Shown one piece after another: positions 8,720 to 16,709 of a DNA stretch of 64,000 nucleotides. The stretch covers positions 1,116,001-1,180,000 of the forward strand of contig NZ_CP133160.1 of NCBI RefSeq assembly GCF_030913365.1, in the 5' to 3' direction. The position numbers and the translations under genes were made by a program. Below the pieces are notes generated by a model that saw only the letters and a program-made list of their open reading frames with translations, searched no databases and had not been told where the DNA came from. The stretch is from Stenotrophomonas sp. 24(2023). Its GTDB lineage: Bacteria > Pseudomonadota > Gammaproteobacteria > Xanthomonadales > Xanthomonadaceae. Position 1 is the first letter of the stretch. Every line of letters starts with the position of its first letter.

Positions 8720-9628
8720 ATGAACAAGCTGCAGGCGATGGAAGTCTTCGTGCAGGTGGTGGATGCGGGGGGCTTCACCCGCGCCGCCGAGACCCTGAAG
8801 CTGCCCAAGGCCACGGTGTCCACGCTGATACAGGCGCTGGAGACCTCGCTGGCAGCCACGCTGCTGAACCGCACCACGCGCCGGGTCAGTGTCACCGCCG
8901 AAGGGGCCGCCTACTACGAACGCTGCGTGCGCATCCTGGCGGACGTGCGTGATGCCGACGACAGCCTGTTCCACACGCGCCTTCGCCCCAGCGGGCGGCT
9001 GCGCGTGGATGCCCCCACCGGGCTGGCCAACGATGTACTGGTGCCGGCGCTGCCGGATTTCCTGGCGCGCTACCCGGAGATCCAGCTGGAACTGGGCTGC
9101 AGCGACCGGCAGGTGGACCTGGTGGAGGAAGGCGTTGACTGCGCCATCCGCGGTGGCCGCCGGCTGGCGGATTCGAATCTGGTCGCACGCCGCATCGGGA
9201 CCATGCACTACGCCACCTGTGCTTCGCCGGGCTACCTGCAGAAACACGGGCGGCCCCTGCACCCGCACGATCTGGTGCAGCACCGCTGCATCAACTATTT
9301 TTCGGTGCGCAGTGGCAGGGCTTTTGACTGGTACTTCGCCCGTGGTGGCGAACAGCTGCAGTTCGCCCTGCCCAGCCAGATGGCACTGAGTGACAGCCAT
9401 GCCTATACCGCCGCCGGTGCCGCCGGACTGGGCATCGTGCAGATGGCACGCTTCCTGATGGCCGCCATGATCGATGACGGCCGCCTGCTGCCGGTGCTGG
9501 AAGACTGGACCAACGAGCCGCTGCCGATCCACGTGGTGTACCCGCAGAACCGGCACCTGCCGGCCAAGGTGCGCGTGTTCGTGGACTGGGCGGCGGCCCT
9601 GTTCGCCGCACACCCGACCCTGCGCTGA
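8720..9628 (+). CDS. LysR-family transcriptional regulator
   Basis: A 302-residue regulator with an N-terminal winged helix-turn-helix (MNKLQAMEVFVQVVDAGGF to TAEGAAYYERC, residues 1-68) and a C-terminal periplasmic-binding-like effector domain (PSGRLRVDAPTGLAND onwards). It belongs to the large AaeR/DmlR-like LysR branch that often controls nearby oxidoreductases or efflux genes. It follows gor by 61 bp in the same direction and is convergent with the GstA-like gene, so it may control glutathione-related genes, but no operator could be assigned. Codon use is like its neighbours. Confidence 0.9.
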   Translation: MNKLQAMEVFVQVVDAGGFTRAAETLKLPKATVSTLIQALETSLAATLLNRTTRRVSVTAEGAAYYERCVRILADVRDADDSLFHTRLRPSGRLRVDAPTGLANDVLVPALPDFLARYPEIQLELGCSDRQVDLVEEGVDCAIRGGRRLADSNLVARRIGTMHYATCASPGYLQKHGRPLHPHDLVQHRCINYFSVRSGRAFDWYFARGGEQLQFALPSQMALSDSHAYTAAGAAGLGIVQMARFLMAAMIDDGRLLPVLEDWTNEPLPIHVVYPQNRHLPAKVRVFVDWAAALFAAHPTLR

Positions 9629-9651
9629 GGCACGCCGGGACGCTGCTGCGC

Positions 9652-10263
9652 TCAGTCGTTGGGCAGGCCTTCGGCCTGTCGCGCGGCTTGCACGCTGGGC
9701 CGCTGCGCCATGCGCGCCATGTACGCGGCGATGGCGGTGTAGGCGGACAGGTCGATGCCCACCCGCGGCGGCCAGCACAGCACGTTGTACAGGTAAGCAT
9801 CGGCCAGGCTGAAGGAATCGCCCAGCAGGTAATCGTTGCTGTGCAGGTGCGCGTCTACATGTGCGAAACGGCTGGCCAGGTTGCCCTCGGCAAAGCGGGC
9901 CTTCGACGCAGCCCCGACCAGCGGCGAGAACATCACCGCCATGCCCTTGTGCAGGTCGGTGGCCACGAAGTTCAGCCATTCCAGTGCGGTGTAGCGTTCA
10001 CGGCTGCCCGGTGGCGGCAGCAGCGCGTGCTGCGGGTGCTGGTCGGCGATCCACTGCAGGATCACTGCGCCTTCAGTCAGTACATCACCATCCTCCAGCG
10101 CGAGTGCGGGCACGAAGCCCTTCGGTGTCACCGCCAGGTAATCACCTTCGTCGGTCTGCTTGGTCGCGAAATCGACCTTGACCAGTTCGAAGGCCAGGCC
10201 GGCCTCGCGCAGCGCGATCTGCGGCGACAGGCCACAGGAGCCAAGGGCGTAATAGAGTTTCAT
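9652..10263 (-). CDS. Beta-class glutathione S-transferase (GstA-like)
   Basis: A 203-residue protein with an N-terminal thioredoxin-like glutathione-binding domain (residues 1-80) and an alpha-helical C-terminal domain. The start MKLYYALGSCGLSP puts Cys10 where bacterial beta-class enzymes carry the cysteine that interacts with glutathione; VPAL and EGAVILQW follow the usual cis-Pro and Ser/Glu positions. The expected function is glutathione conjugation or thiol exchange in detoxification. It lies 43 bp downstream of the YghU-like gene on the same strand, so the two glutathione-dependent enzymes are probably co-transcribed. Confidence 0.9.
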   Translation of the reverse strand: MKLYYALGSCGLSPQIALREAGLAFELVKVDFATKQTDEGDYLAVTPKGFVPALALEDGDVLTEGAVILQWIADQHPQHALLPPPGSRERYTALEWLNFVATDLHKGMAVMFSPLVGAASKARFAEGNLASRFAHVDAHLHSNDYLLGDSFSLADAYLYNVLCWPPRVGIDLSAYTAIAAYMARMAQRPSVQAARQAEGLPND

Positions 10264-10305
10264 GCAGGTTCCAGGGTGGGGACAAGCGGGATGCTGCGGC
10301 AGCGG

Positions 10306-11175
10306 TCAGCGCTGCAGTGCATCGAAATCGGAAGCATCATGGCGTTCGCGCAGGAACTGGCCGGGTGCGCCGTTGCTGCGGTTCACGCGGCGGCCGCGAT
10401 CGACCGCCGGGCGCGCGCCCACCGCCGTGTACCAGCGCAGCAGATGGGTGTACTGCTCCACCTGCAGGAACGCATGGGCGTTGTATACGCCGTACAGGCT
10501 GCCCGGGTACCACGGCCACACCGCCATGTCGGCGATGGTGTACTGGTCACCGGCCAGGAACTCGTGGCGGGCCAGATGGGTATCCAGTACGTGCAGCTGG
10601 CGCTTGGTTTCCATGGCGTAGCGATCGATCGCATATTCGATCTTCATCGGCGCATATGCGTAGAAATGCCCCAACCCACCGCCCACGAACGGCGCCGCGC
10701 CCATCTGCCACATCAGCCAGTTCAAGGTCTGCGCCCGTGCGCGCGGTTCGATGGGCAGGAACGCACCGAAGCGCTCGGCCAGGTAGACCATGATCGAACC
10801 GCTTTCAAACAACCGGATGCCCGGCGTGGCACTCTGATCCACCAGTGCGGGAATCTTCGAGTTGGGGTTCACCTCGACAAAACCACTGCCGAACTGCTCG
10901 CCCTGGAAGATATCGATCAGCCAGGCATCGTACTCCGCGCCATCGTGGCCGGCTGCCAGCAGCTCTTCCAGCAGAATGGTGATCTTCTGGCCGTTGGGCG
11001 TGCCCTGCGAATACAGCTGCAGGGGATGCCGGCCGACCGGCAGCGGCCGTTCGAAGCGCGCCCCGGATTCGGGGCGGTTGAGGGCCGCGAACTGGCCACC
11101 GTGATTGGATTTCGGCGACCAGACCGCGTCCGGCACATAGCCGGCCGGCTGGTTGGGCAAGGGGGAGGCGTGCAT
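10306..11175 (-). CDS. yghU: Glutathione-dependent disulfide-bond oxidoreductase, YghU/Nu-class GST
   Basis: A 289-residue GST-fold enzyme. Features of the YghU group include LYSQGTPNGQKITILLEELL, IFQGEQFGSGFVEVNPNSKIPALVD and ESGSIMVYLAERFG, which form the site that holds two glutathione molecules; E. coli YghU reduces small disulfides with GSH. The start at 11175 is preceded by AGGAG at 6 bases; longer readings extend into non-conserved Arg/Pro-rich sequence. The C-terminal part has the all-helical GST domain (LNWLMWQMGAAPFVGGGLGHF). It sits upstream of the GstA-like gene in the same direction and downstream of rsgA across a 219-bp gap with no recognisable gene. Confidence 0.88.
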   Translation of the reverse strand: MHASPLPNQPAGYVPDAVWSPKSNHGGQFAALNRPESGARFERPLPVGRHPLQLYSQGTPNGQKITILLEELLAAGHDGAEYDAWLIDIFQGEQFGSGFVEVNPNSKIPALVDQSATPGIRLFESGSIMVYLAERFGAFLPIEPRARAQTLNWLMWQMGAAPFVGGGLGHFYAYAPMKIEYAIDRYAMETKRQLHVLDTHLARHEFLAGDQYTIADMAVWPWYPGSLYGVYNAHAFLQVEQYTHLLRWYTAVGARPAVDRGRRVNRSNGAPGQFLRERHDASDFDALQR

Positions 11176-11394
11176 GCGGAGCTCCTGGGCATACGCCCGC
11201 GGAATGACAGGTCGTGGCCAGGGCGCAACGCGCCAGGCCGTCGGCGCGGTCGTGCGCACAGGCCGCGACCGCTGCGCAGAAGTCTAGGAATGCACGGCCG
11301 GCCGATCTACGCGGCGCGCGCGAATTCAGTGCTCAGCCCGCTGAACAATGCACCGGGCAGGGCCCCGCGCTGCCGCATGGGTGAAGCGCCGGGG

Positions 11395-12501
11395 TCAGCG
11401 CCGGCGTGGCTTTCCGGCCGGGCGGAACTGCTGTCCCTTGCCCTTGCGGCCGCGCTCCTGCGCGGTCTCGGCCTGGCGTACGGCCAGCTTGGCGGCAGCG
11501 GCAGCCACCTCTTCCTTCAGCTTGAAGTAGTTCTGCAGGCGGCTCTCTTCGATCTCACCGGCATCGATGGCCGCGCGCACGGCGCAGCCCGGTTCCTGCT
11601 GGTGCATGCAATCGTTGAAGCGGCACTGGGCGGCCAGCGCTTCAATATCGGCAAAACCGCCTTCGGACAGGGTTTCCTCACCGGTCGGCTTCAGCTCGCG
11701 CATGCCCGGGGTGTCGATCAGGCACGCCCCCATCGGCAGCGGCATCAGCGCGCGGTGGGTGGTGGTATGGCGGCCACGCGAATCGTTGGCGCGCACCGCG
11801 TTGGTCTTCATCCGCTGCTCGCCCAGCAGGGTATTGGTCAGCGTGGATTTGCCGGCACCGGACGAGCCCACCAGCACCACCGTGCGGCCCGGGCCCAGCC
11901 AGGGCTCCAGCACGGACACGCTGCCGGCATCCAGGCCGTTGATTGCGTGCAGGGCGATCCCCTGCATCTCCAGCTCCTCCAGCACCGCCAGCGCGTCTTC
12001 GCTGTACTCGGTCTGGTCGGCCTTGGTCAGCACCACCACCGGCTCGGCGCCACCACCGCCGACCAGCAGCAGGTAGCGTTCGATCCGGCGCGGGTTGAAG
12101 TCCGCATCCAGGCCGCAGACGATGAAGACGGTATCGATGTTGGCCGCGATCACCTGCTGGTGGTAATGCTCGCCGGCCGCGCCGCGCTTGATCGCGGTAC
12201 GACGCGGCAGCAGCGCGACGATGCGGATGCCCTCCAGCAGCACCCAGTCACCCACCGCCGGGCGCTCATGGCTGGGGAAGCGCGGACGCTGCCATTCCGG
12301 CAGCGACTCGGCCTTGATCGAAGCCTCCGGGCCATCGGCCACGACATAATGGGTGCGGTGCTGTTCGATCACCCGTGCCGGGCGGGCATCCGGGTGGGCA
12401 GCCATCAAGGCCTGCCAGTCAGACTGCTCGGCCGGGCCAGGCCAGGGCCAGCCGATGGACTGCAGGGCGGTGAAATCGGGGGTCGGGGTCATCGCCGCCA
12501 T
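11395..12501 (-). CDS. rsgA: Ribosome small subunit-dependent GTPase A
   Basis: A circularly permuted GTPase that helps mature the 30S subunit and releases late assembly factors. The motif order is G4 TKAD, then G1 VGSSGAGKSTL, then G3 DTPGMREL, the permuted order diagnostic of RsgA/YjeQ. An N-terminal OB-fold region (RPAVGDWVLL) precedes the GTPase, and a C-terminal zinc site follows (CRFNDCMHQQEPGC: three Cys and one His). The last 30 residues are rich in Lys/Arg and probably bind rRNA. Two starts are possible, 12501 (MAAM) or 12492; neither has a clear ribosome-binding site. Length of about 365 residues is normal. Confidence 0.95.
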   Translation of the reverse strand: MAAMTPTPDFTALQSIGWPWPGPAEQSDWQALMAAHPDARPARVIEQHRTHYVVADGPEASIKAESLPEWQRPRFPSHERPAVGDWVLLEGIRIVALLPRRTAIKRGAAGEHYHQQVIAANIDTVFIVCGLDADFNPRRIERYLLLVGGGGAEPVVVLTKADQTEYSEDALAVLEELEMQGIALHAINGLDAGSVSVLEPWLGPGRTVVLVGSSGAGKSTLTNTLLGEQRMKTNAVRANDSRGRHTTTHRALMPLPMGACLIDTPGMRELKPTGEETLSEGGFADIEALAAQCRFNDCMHQQEPGCAVRAAIDAGEIEESRLQNYFKLKEEVAAAAAKLAVRQAETAQERGRKGKGQQFRPAGKPRRR

Positions 12502-12615
12502 TCTACCCGGCCCGGCCGCCCCTCAGCCCAGCACCGGCGGGCCCTGCGCGGCCTTGCCATGCACTGCAACAATTCCGCTACCATGGGTTTCCACGCCACT
12601 GACGGCCCACTGCCC

Positions 12616-13890
12616 ATGTCCACCACGTCGCCCAAGCCCCTGGCCACCCGCGAGCGCCTGTCCGAAGTGCGCTATGAAATCCGGGGTGAACTGGCCCGGC
12701 GAGCGCGTGAACTGGAGGCCCAGGGCCGCAAGCTGATCAAGCTCAACATCGGCAACCCGGGCAACTTCGGCTTCCGTGCGCCCGAGCACCTGCAGCATGC
12801 CATCGCCGATGACATGGGCCGCACCGATCCCTACACCCACCAGCAGGGGCTGCCGGTGGCCCGTGAAGCCGTCGCCGCCGCCTATGCGCGCCGTGGCGCC
12901 CCCGATGCCCACCCGGACCGGGTGTTCATCGGCAACGGCGTGAGCGAGCTGATCGACCTGTCCCTGCGTGCCCTGCTCAACCCGGGCGACGAAGTGCTGG
13001 TGCCCTCGCCGGACTATCCGCTGTGGTCGGCGGCGACCATCCTCAACGATGGCCGCCCGGTGTACTACCGCTGCGCGCCGGAGAACGGCTTCCAGCCCGA
13101 CCCGAGCGAGATCGAGACGCTGGTGTCCTCGCGCACCCGCGCCATCGTGCTGATCAACCCGAACAACCCCAGTGGCGCCAGCTACCCGCGCGAACTGCTC
13201 GAGCGCGTGGTGGACATCGCGCGACGGCACAACCTGCTGCTGCTGGTCGATGAGATCTACGACCAGATCCTGTACGACGATGCGGTGTTCCAGCCGGTCG
13301 CGCCGCTGGCCGGCGACCAGCCCTGCCTGACCTTCAGCGGCCTGAGCAAGGTGCACCGCGCCTGCGGCTGGCGCGTGGGCTGGGCCCACCTGAGCGGCGA
13401 CGAGGCCCGCCTGGGCGAGTTCCGCGCCGCGCTGGACCTGCTCAGCGCCCTGCGCCTGTGCGCCAACGTGCCCGGCCAGTACGCCATCGATGCCGCGGTG
13501 AACGGGCCGGACACCATTTCCGCGCTGTGTGCCCCCGGTGGCCGCCTGTACGAAACCCGGCGCGCGGTGATCGAGGCCTGCAACGCCAGCGAGCACCTGT
13601 CGCTGGTGGCCCCGGCCGGTGCGCTGTACGCCTTCCCGGCGGTCGTCGGCCCGGCCGCCAAGGCATTCGACGACCACGCATTCGCCCTGCAGCTGATGAA
13701 CGACGAAGGCGTGCTGGTGGTGCCCGGTTCCAGCTTCAACGTGCCCTACCGCCACCATTTCCGCGTGACCCTGCTGCCGGAAGCCACGGTGATGCGCGAT
13801 GTGTTCGCGCGCATCGACCGCGTGCTGGCCCGCCGTGCCGAAGCGGCCACCAAGGTGGTGCCGCTGAAGCCGCGGCGTTCGGTCGCCTGA
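12616..13890 (+). CDS. alaA: PLP-dependent aminotransferase, AlaA-like (alanine transaminase)
   Basis: A class I/II fold-type I aminotransferase of 424 residues. The sequence follows E. coli AlaA closely: LNIGNPGNFGF near the N-terminus, IGNGVSELIDL, PSPDYPLWSAA, INPNNPSGA, VDEIYDQILYDD, and the PLP lysine in FSGLSKVHRACGWRVGW. It is expected to convert pyruvate and glutamate to alanine and 2-oxoglutarate. An in-frame ATG at 12583 is an alternative start; 12616 is preferred because it gives the usual N-terminal length. It is followed after only 2 bases by the SGNH hydrolase gene, so the two are probably translationally coupled. Confidence 0.88.
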   Translation: MSTTSPKPLATRERLSEVRYEIRGELARRARELEAQGRKLIKLNIGNPGNFGFRAPEHLQHAIADDMGRTDPYTHQQGLPVAREAVAAAYARRGAPDAHPDRVFIGNGVSELIDLSLRALLNPGDEVLVPSPDYPLWSAATILNDGRPVYYRCAPENGFQPDPSEIETLVSSRTRAIVLINPNNPSGASYPRELLERVVDIARRHNLLLLVDEIYDQILYDDAVFQPVAPLAGDQPCLTFSGLSKVHRACGWRVGWAHLSGDEARLGEFRAALDLLSALRLCANVPGQYAIDAAVNGPDTISALCAPGGRLYETRRAVIEACNASEHLSLVAPAGALYAFPAVVGPAAKAFDDHAFALQLMNDEGVLVVPGSSFNVPYRHHFRVTLLPEATVMRDVFARIDRVLARRAEAATKVVPLKPRRSVA

Positions 13891-13892
13891 GC

Positions 13893-14504
13893 GTGGCACT
13901 GCGCTACCTGGCCCTGGGCGACTCCTACACCATCGGCGAAGCGGTCGCGGTGGAAGGCCGCTGGCCGCACCAGCTGGCCGCAGCACTGCGCGGCACCGGC
14001 ATCGCGCTGGACGATCCGCACACCATCGCCACCACCGGCTGGACCACCGATGAGCTTGATGCCGGCATCGACCGCGACGGCCCACAGGGGCCGTTTGATT
14101 TCGTCAGCCTGCTGATCGGCGTCAACAACCAGTACCGTGGCCGCCCACTGGGTGAATACGACGGCCAGTTCCAGGCCCTGCTGGAACGGGCGATCGGTTT
14201 TGCCGGTGGCCGCGCCGACCGCGTGCTGGTGCTGTCCTTCCCCGACTGGGGCGTGACCCCGTTCGGTGCCGGCAGTGGTCGCGACCTGGCCCGGATCGCC
14301 GCTGAGACCGATGCCTTCAATGCCGCTGCAGCCGCGACCAGTGCCCGCCACGGCGTGGCGTTCGTGGACATCACCGGCATCAGCCGCGACCACGGCCATG
14401 ACCCGGCGATGATCGCCAGCGACGGCCTGCACCCCTCGGCCGCGATGTATGCACTGTGGGCCCGGCGCGCCGAACCGGTGGCACGGGGCCTGCTGGCGGG
14501 CTGA
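13893..14504 (+). CDS. SGNH/GDSL-family hydrolase
   Basis: A 203-residue enzyme of the SGNH hydrolase fold. Block I is YLALGDSYTIGE with the nucleophile Ser, block III is LIGVNNQYRG with the oxyanion Asn, and block V is SDGLHPSAAMY with the Asp-His pair. The family includes esterases, lipases and acyl-thioesterases; the substrate here cannot be named. There is no signal peptide, so it probably acts in the cytosol. The start is a GTG at 13893, two bases after the stop of the aminotransferase, which supports coupling. An upstream open frame through the aminotransferase gene is a shadow. Confidence 0.85.
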   Translation: MALRYLALGDSYTIGEAVAVEGRWPHQLAAALRGTGIALDDPHTIATTGWTTDELDAGIDRDGPQGPFDFVSLLIGVNNQYRGRPLGEYDGQFQALLERAIGFAGGRADRVLVLSFPDWGVTPFGAGSGRDLARIAAETDAFNAAAAATSARHGVAFVDITGISRDHGHDPAMIASDGLHPSAAMYALWARRAEPVARGLLAG

Positions 14505-14571
14505 CCGCCGCTGAATGGCCGTGCCTGTGCCGGGCGGCCATACTCGGCCCCTGCCCGCTCCGGCCACCGTG

Positions 14572-14937
14572 ATGACCCCAGCCTCCCCACCCCCGCCGCG
14601 CCTGCGCCATTCCGCGCTGGGCATCGCCGCGCTGGGGGTCAGCCTGCTGGGCCTGGTGCTGTTCCTGATCGCCAGCGGCCTGGGCCTGCTGCTGGTGCAG
14701 CGTCACGTCGCCGCCGAGGGCCTGGTGATGGCCCCCACCCTGGGCGTGCTGGGGCTGGTCAGCACCGGCCTGCAGGGCCTGGCCCTGCTGCTGGCGCTGG
14801 GCAGCCTGCTGCAGGCCCGCCGCAGGCGCCTGCCGGGCGTGGTCGCCCTGCTGCTGGCCCTGGTGCTGCTGGGCAGCCATATCGCCGCCGTGCAGTGGGC
14901 GGGCCAGCACTGGGCACAACCGGCCCCCGCTGGCTGA
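14572..14937 (+). CDS. Small membrane protein of unknown function
   Basis: About 121 residues with a proline-rich N-terminus (PASPPPPRLRHS) and three hydrophobic helices: ALGIAALGVSLLGLVLFLIA, then a segment around LGVLGLVSTGLQGLALLLAL, then VVALLLALVLLGSHIAAV. The layout resembles DUF4190-type small membrane proteins, but no specific motif is present. An upstream in-frame ATG at 14515 would add 19 residues; the ATG at 14572 is preferred because the proline-rich leader before the first helix is typical. It follows the SGNH hydrolase in the same direction and may share its transcript. Confidence 0.6.
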   Translation: MTPASPPPPRLRHSALGIAALGVSLLGLVLFLIASGLGLLLVQRHVAAEGLVMAPTLGVLGLVSTGLQGLALLLALGSLLQARRRRLPGVVALLLALVLLGSHIAAVQWAGQHWAQPAPAG

Positions 14938-15041
14938 GGGCAGCCTCGGCAACGCCGCACGAATGCATTGTTCCCCTGTCGGTCATGCCCGCACCGGTGG
15001 TCAGGGGTAAAATGCCGGGTTCAACCGTCCGGATCACGACC

Positions 15042-15968
15042 ATGTCCCTCGACCCCGCCCTGCGCTCGCGCATCGAATCCATCCTCAACGCCAACCGCGT
15101 CGTGCTGTTCATGAAGGGCCAGCCGTCGATGCCGCAGTGCGGCTTCTCGGCCAAGGCCGTGGGCGCACTGCAGGACCTGGGCGTGGAGTTCGCCCACGTC
15201 AACGTGCTGGCCGACCAGGAAATCCGCGAAGGCATCAAGGCCTATGGCGACTGGCCGACCATCCCGCAGCTGTACATCGACCAGGAACTGGTCGGCGGCA
15301 GCGACATCATCCTGCAGATGGCCGCCAGCGGTGAGCTGAGCAGCGTGCTGGGCCTGGCCGCGCCGGACCGCACCCCGCCGTCGATCACCGTCACCCCGGC
15401 CGCCGTGGAAATGCTCAAGGGCGCGCTGGCCGATGCCCCGGGCGCCGCCCTGCAGCTGAGCATCGATGCGCGCTTCCAGCCGAACTTCCAGCTGGCCCCG
15501 CACGATGACGCCGCCATCGCCGCCGAATCCAACGGCCTGCGCGTGCAGTTCGACCTGGCCAGCGCGCGCCGCGCCGACGGCATCACCATCGACTGGGTGG
15601 ACGACATCCGCGGCAAGGGCCTGGCCATCGACAACCCGAACGCACCCAAGGCCGTGCAGGAACTGGACGTGCGCGAGGCCGACGACCGCGTGCGCGCCGG
15701 TGCCGTGCTGCTGGTGGACGTGCGTCCGGCCGACGAGCGCGCCATCGCCGCCGTCGGCGTGCCGTTCAAGACCTTCGACGGCAACGGCCGCGCCGAACTG
15801 GAAGCGCTGCCCAAGGACACCGCGCTGGCCTTCCTGTGCCACCACGGTGGCCGCAGCGCCCAGGCCGCCGAGCAGTTCCGCGCCCTGGGCTTCACCCAGG
15901 TCTACAACGTGACCGGCGGTATCCATGCCTGGTCGGAGAACGTCGACAACGGCGTGCCGCAGTACTGA
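15042..15968 (+). CDS. grxD: Three-domain Grx4-type glutaredoxin / A-type-carrier-like / rhodanese fusion
   Basis: A 308-residue cytosolic protein. Residues 1-105 are a monothiol glutaredoxin with the CGFS motif (Cys33-Ser36) plus WPTIPQLYI and VGGSDII, which bind glutathione and a bridging [2Fe-2S] cluster. Residues about 113-200 resemble the IscA/HesB A-type carrier fold (ITVTPAAVEMLK, DDIRGKGLAIDNPN) but have no cysteine, so this part cannot ligate a cluster in the usual way. Residues about 205-305 are a rhodanese domain with the active-site loop CHHGGRS (Cys266). The combination points to iron-sulfur and sulfur trafficking. E. coli GrxD has only the first domain. An intrinsic terminator follows. 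Confidence 0.85.
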   Translation: MSLDPALRSRIESILNANRVVLFMKGQPSMPQCGFSAKAVGALQDLGVEFAHVNVLADQEIREGIKAYGDWPTIPQLYIDQELVGGSDIILQMAASGELSSVLGLAAPDRTPPSITVTPAAVEMLKGALADAPGAALQLSIDARFQPNFQLAPHDDAAIAAESNGLRVQFDLASARRADGITIDWVDDIRGKGLAIDNPNAPKAVQELDVREADDRVRAGAVLLVDVRPADERAIAAVGVPFKTFDGNGRAELEALPKDTALAFLCHHGGRSAQAAEQFRALGFTQVYNVTGGIHAWSENVDNGVPQY

Positions 15969-16022
15969 TCCGCCCTGCCGGGGCCGGCAGCCTTCCCATC
16001 GGGAAGGGGCTGGCCCGACAAT

Positions 16023-16052
16023 GAAAACGCCGGCGACTGCCGGCGTTTTTTT
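16023..16052 (+). terminator. Intrinsic terminator after the glutaredoxin fusion gene
   Basis: An 8-bp perfect stem (16026-16033 with 16040-16047), extendable by one C-G pair at the loop, is followed by a run of seven T (16046-16052). It also has an A-rich 5' flank, so it may work in both directions between the convergent genes. Confidence 0.85.
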
Positions 16053-16074
16053 GTCCGTGGTTCACGGGAAAAGC

Positions 16075-16126
16075 GATCCACGCATGGCGTGGATCTACGC
16101 GGCGCGGCTTCCGGTAGATCCACCGC
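16075..16126. repeat. SMAG repeat pair
   Basis: A complete unit at 16075-16098 (GATCCACGC-loop-GCGTGGATC then CTAC) is followed 15 bases later by an opposed truncated unit starting GTAGATCCACC at 16114. It sits directly beyond the stop codon of the DUF924 gene. Confidence 0.75.
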
Positions 16127-16666
16127 TCAGCCGGCGAAGCCGCCCTCGGCCAGGTAGTCCAGTTCTTCCGGGGTCGGAATGCGGCCCAGCACTGCATTGC
16201 GGTGCGGGAAGCGGCCGAAGCGGCGGATGATCTCGCGGTGCAGTTCGGCGTAGCCCAGGTACTCCTTGTCCCCCAGCACATCGAACATCGCCACCGAGCG
16301 GTCCTGGTCCAGCGGGTCTTCCGAATGCTCGAAGGGCAGGTAGATGAAGGCCCGCAGCTTGGGTACCAGCTGCAGGTCCAGGCCTTCCTCGATGGCGCGC
16401 ATGGCGTAGTGCCGGGCCAGGCCGTCGGTGGCATAGGAATGGGCGGTACCGCGGAAGCAGTTGCGCGGGAACTGGTCCAGCAGCAGCATCAGCGCCAGCG
16501 CGCCTTCGGCAGTGGACAGCCAGTGCTCGCGCCCGCGTGCGGCGGCGGCATGGTGTTCATCCTGGAACAGCTCGCGGAAGCGTGCGTCGAACGCATCGTC
16601 GCGGACGAACCATTTGTCCGGGCCCGCGTCTTTCCAGAATTCAACCACCTGCGTGGCAACGTCCAT
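16127..16666 (-). CDS. DUF924-family protein
   Basis: A 179-residue protein of the DUF924 family, an all-helical TPR-like fold of unknown function. Family hallmarks are VVEFWKDAGPDKWF near the start, ALALMLLLDQFPRNCFRGT in the middle, IYLPFEHSED and the C-terminal RFPHRNAVLGR. The ATG at 16666 is chosen over the GTG directly before it; GGAG lies 6 bases upstream. It is followed on the same strand, 43 bp upstream in transcription order, by the AMP nucleosidase gene, so the two may be co-transcribed. No catalytic residues can be proposed. Confidence 0.85.
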   Translation of the reverse strand: MDVATQVVEFWKDAGPDKWFVRDDAFDARFRELFQDEHHAAAARGREHWLSTAEGALALMLLLDQFPRNCFRGTAHSYATDGLARHYAMRAIEEGLDLQLVPKLRAFIYLPFEHSEDPLDQDRSVAMFDVLGDKEYLGYAELHREIIRRFGRFPHRNAVLGRIPTPEELDYLAEGGFAG

Positions 16667-16709
16667 CACCTACTCCCGGGCCCGGGTGCCTGGCACCCTG
16701 CCGCCGTCA

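Noticed and set aside
11176-11394. Possible small gene between yghU and rsgA
   Set aside because: No open frame with plausible composition or start signals; treated as intergenic.
9688-12615. A very long open frame leading into the aminotransferase gene
   Set aside because: It runs antisense through the GST, YghU and rsgA genes; only the part from 12616 matches a protein family.
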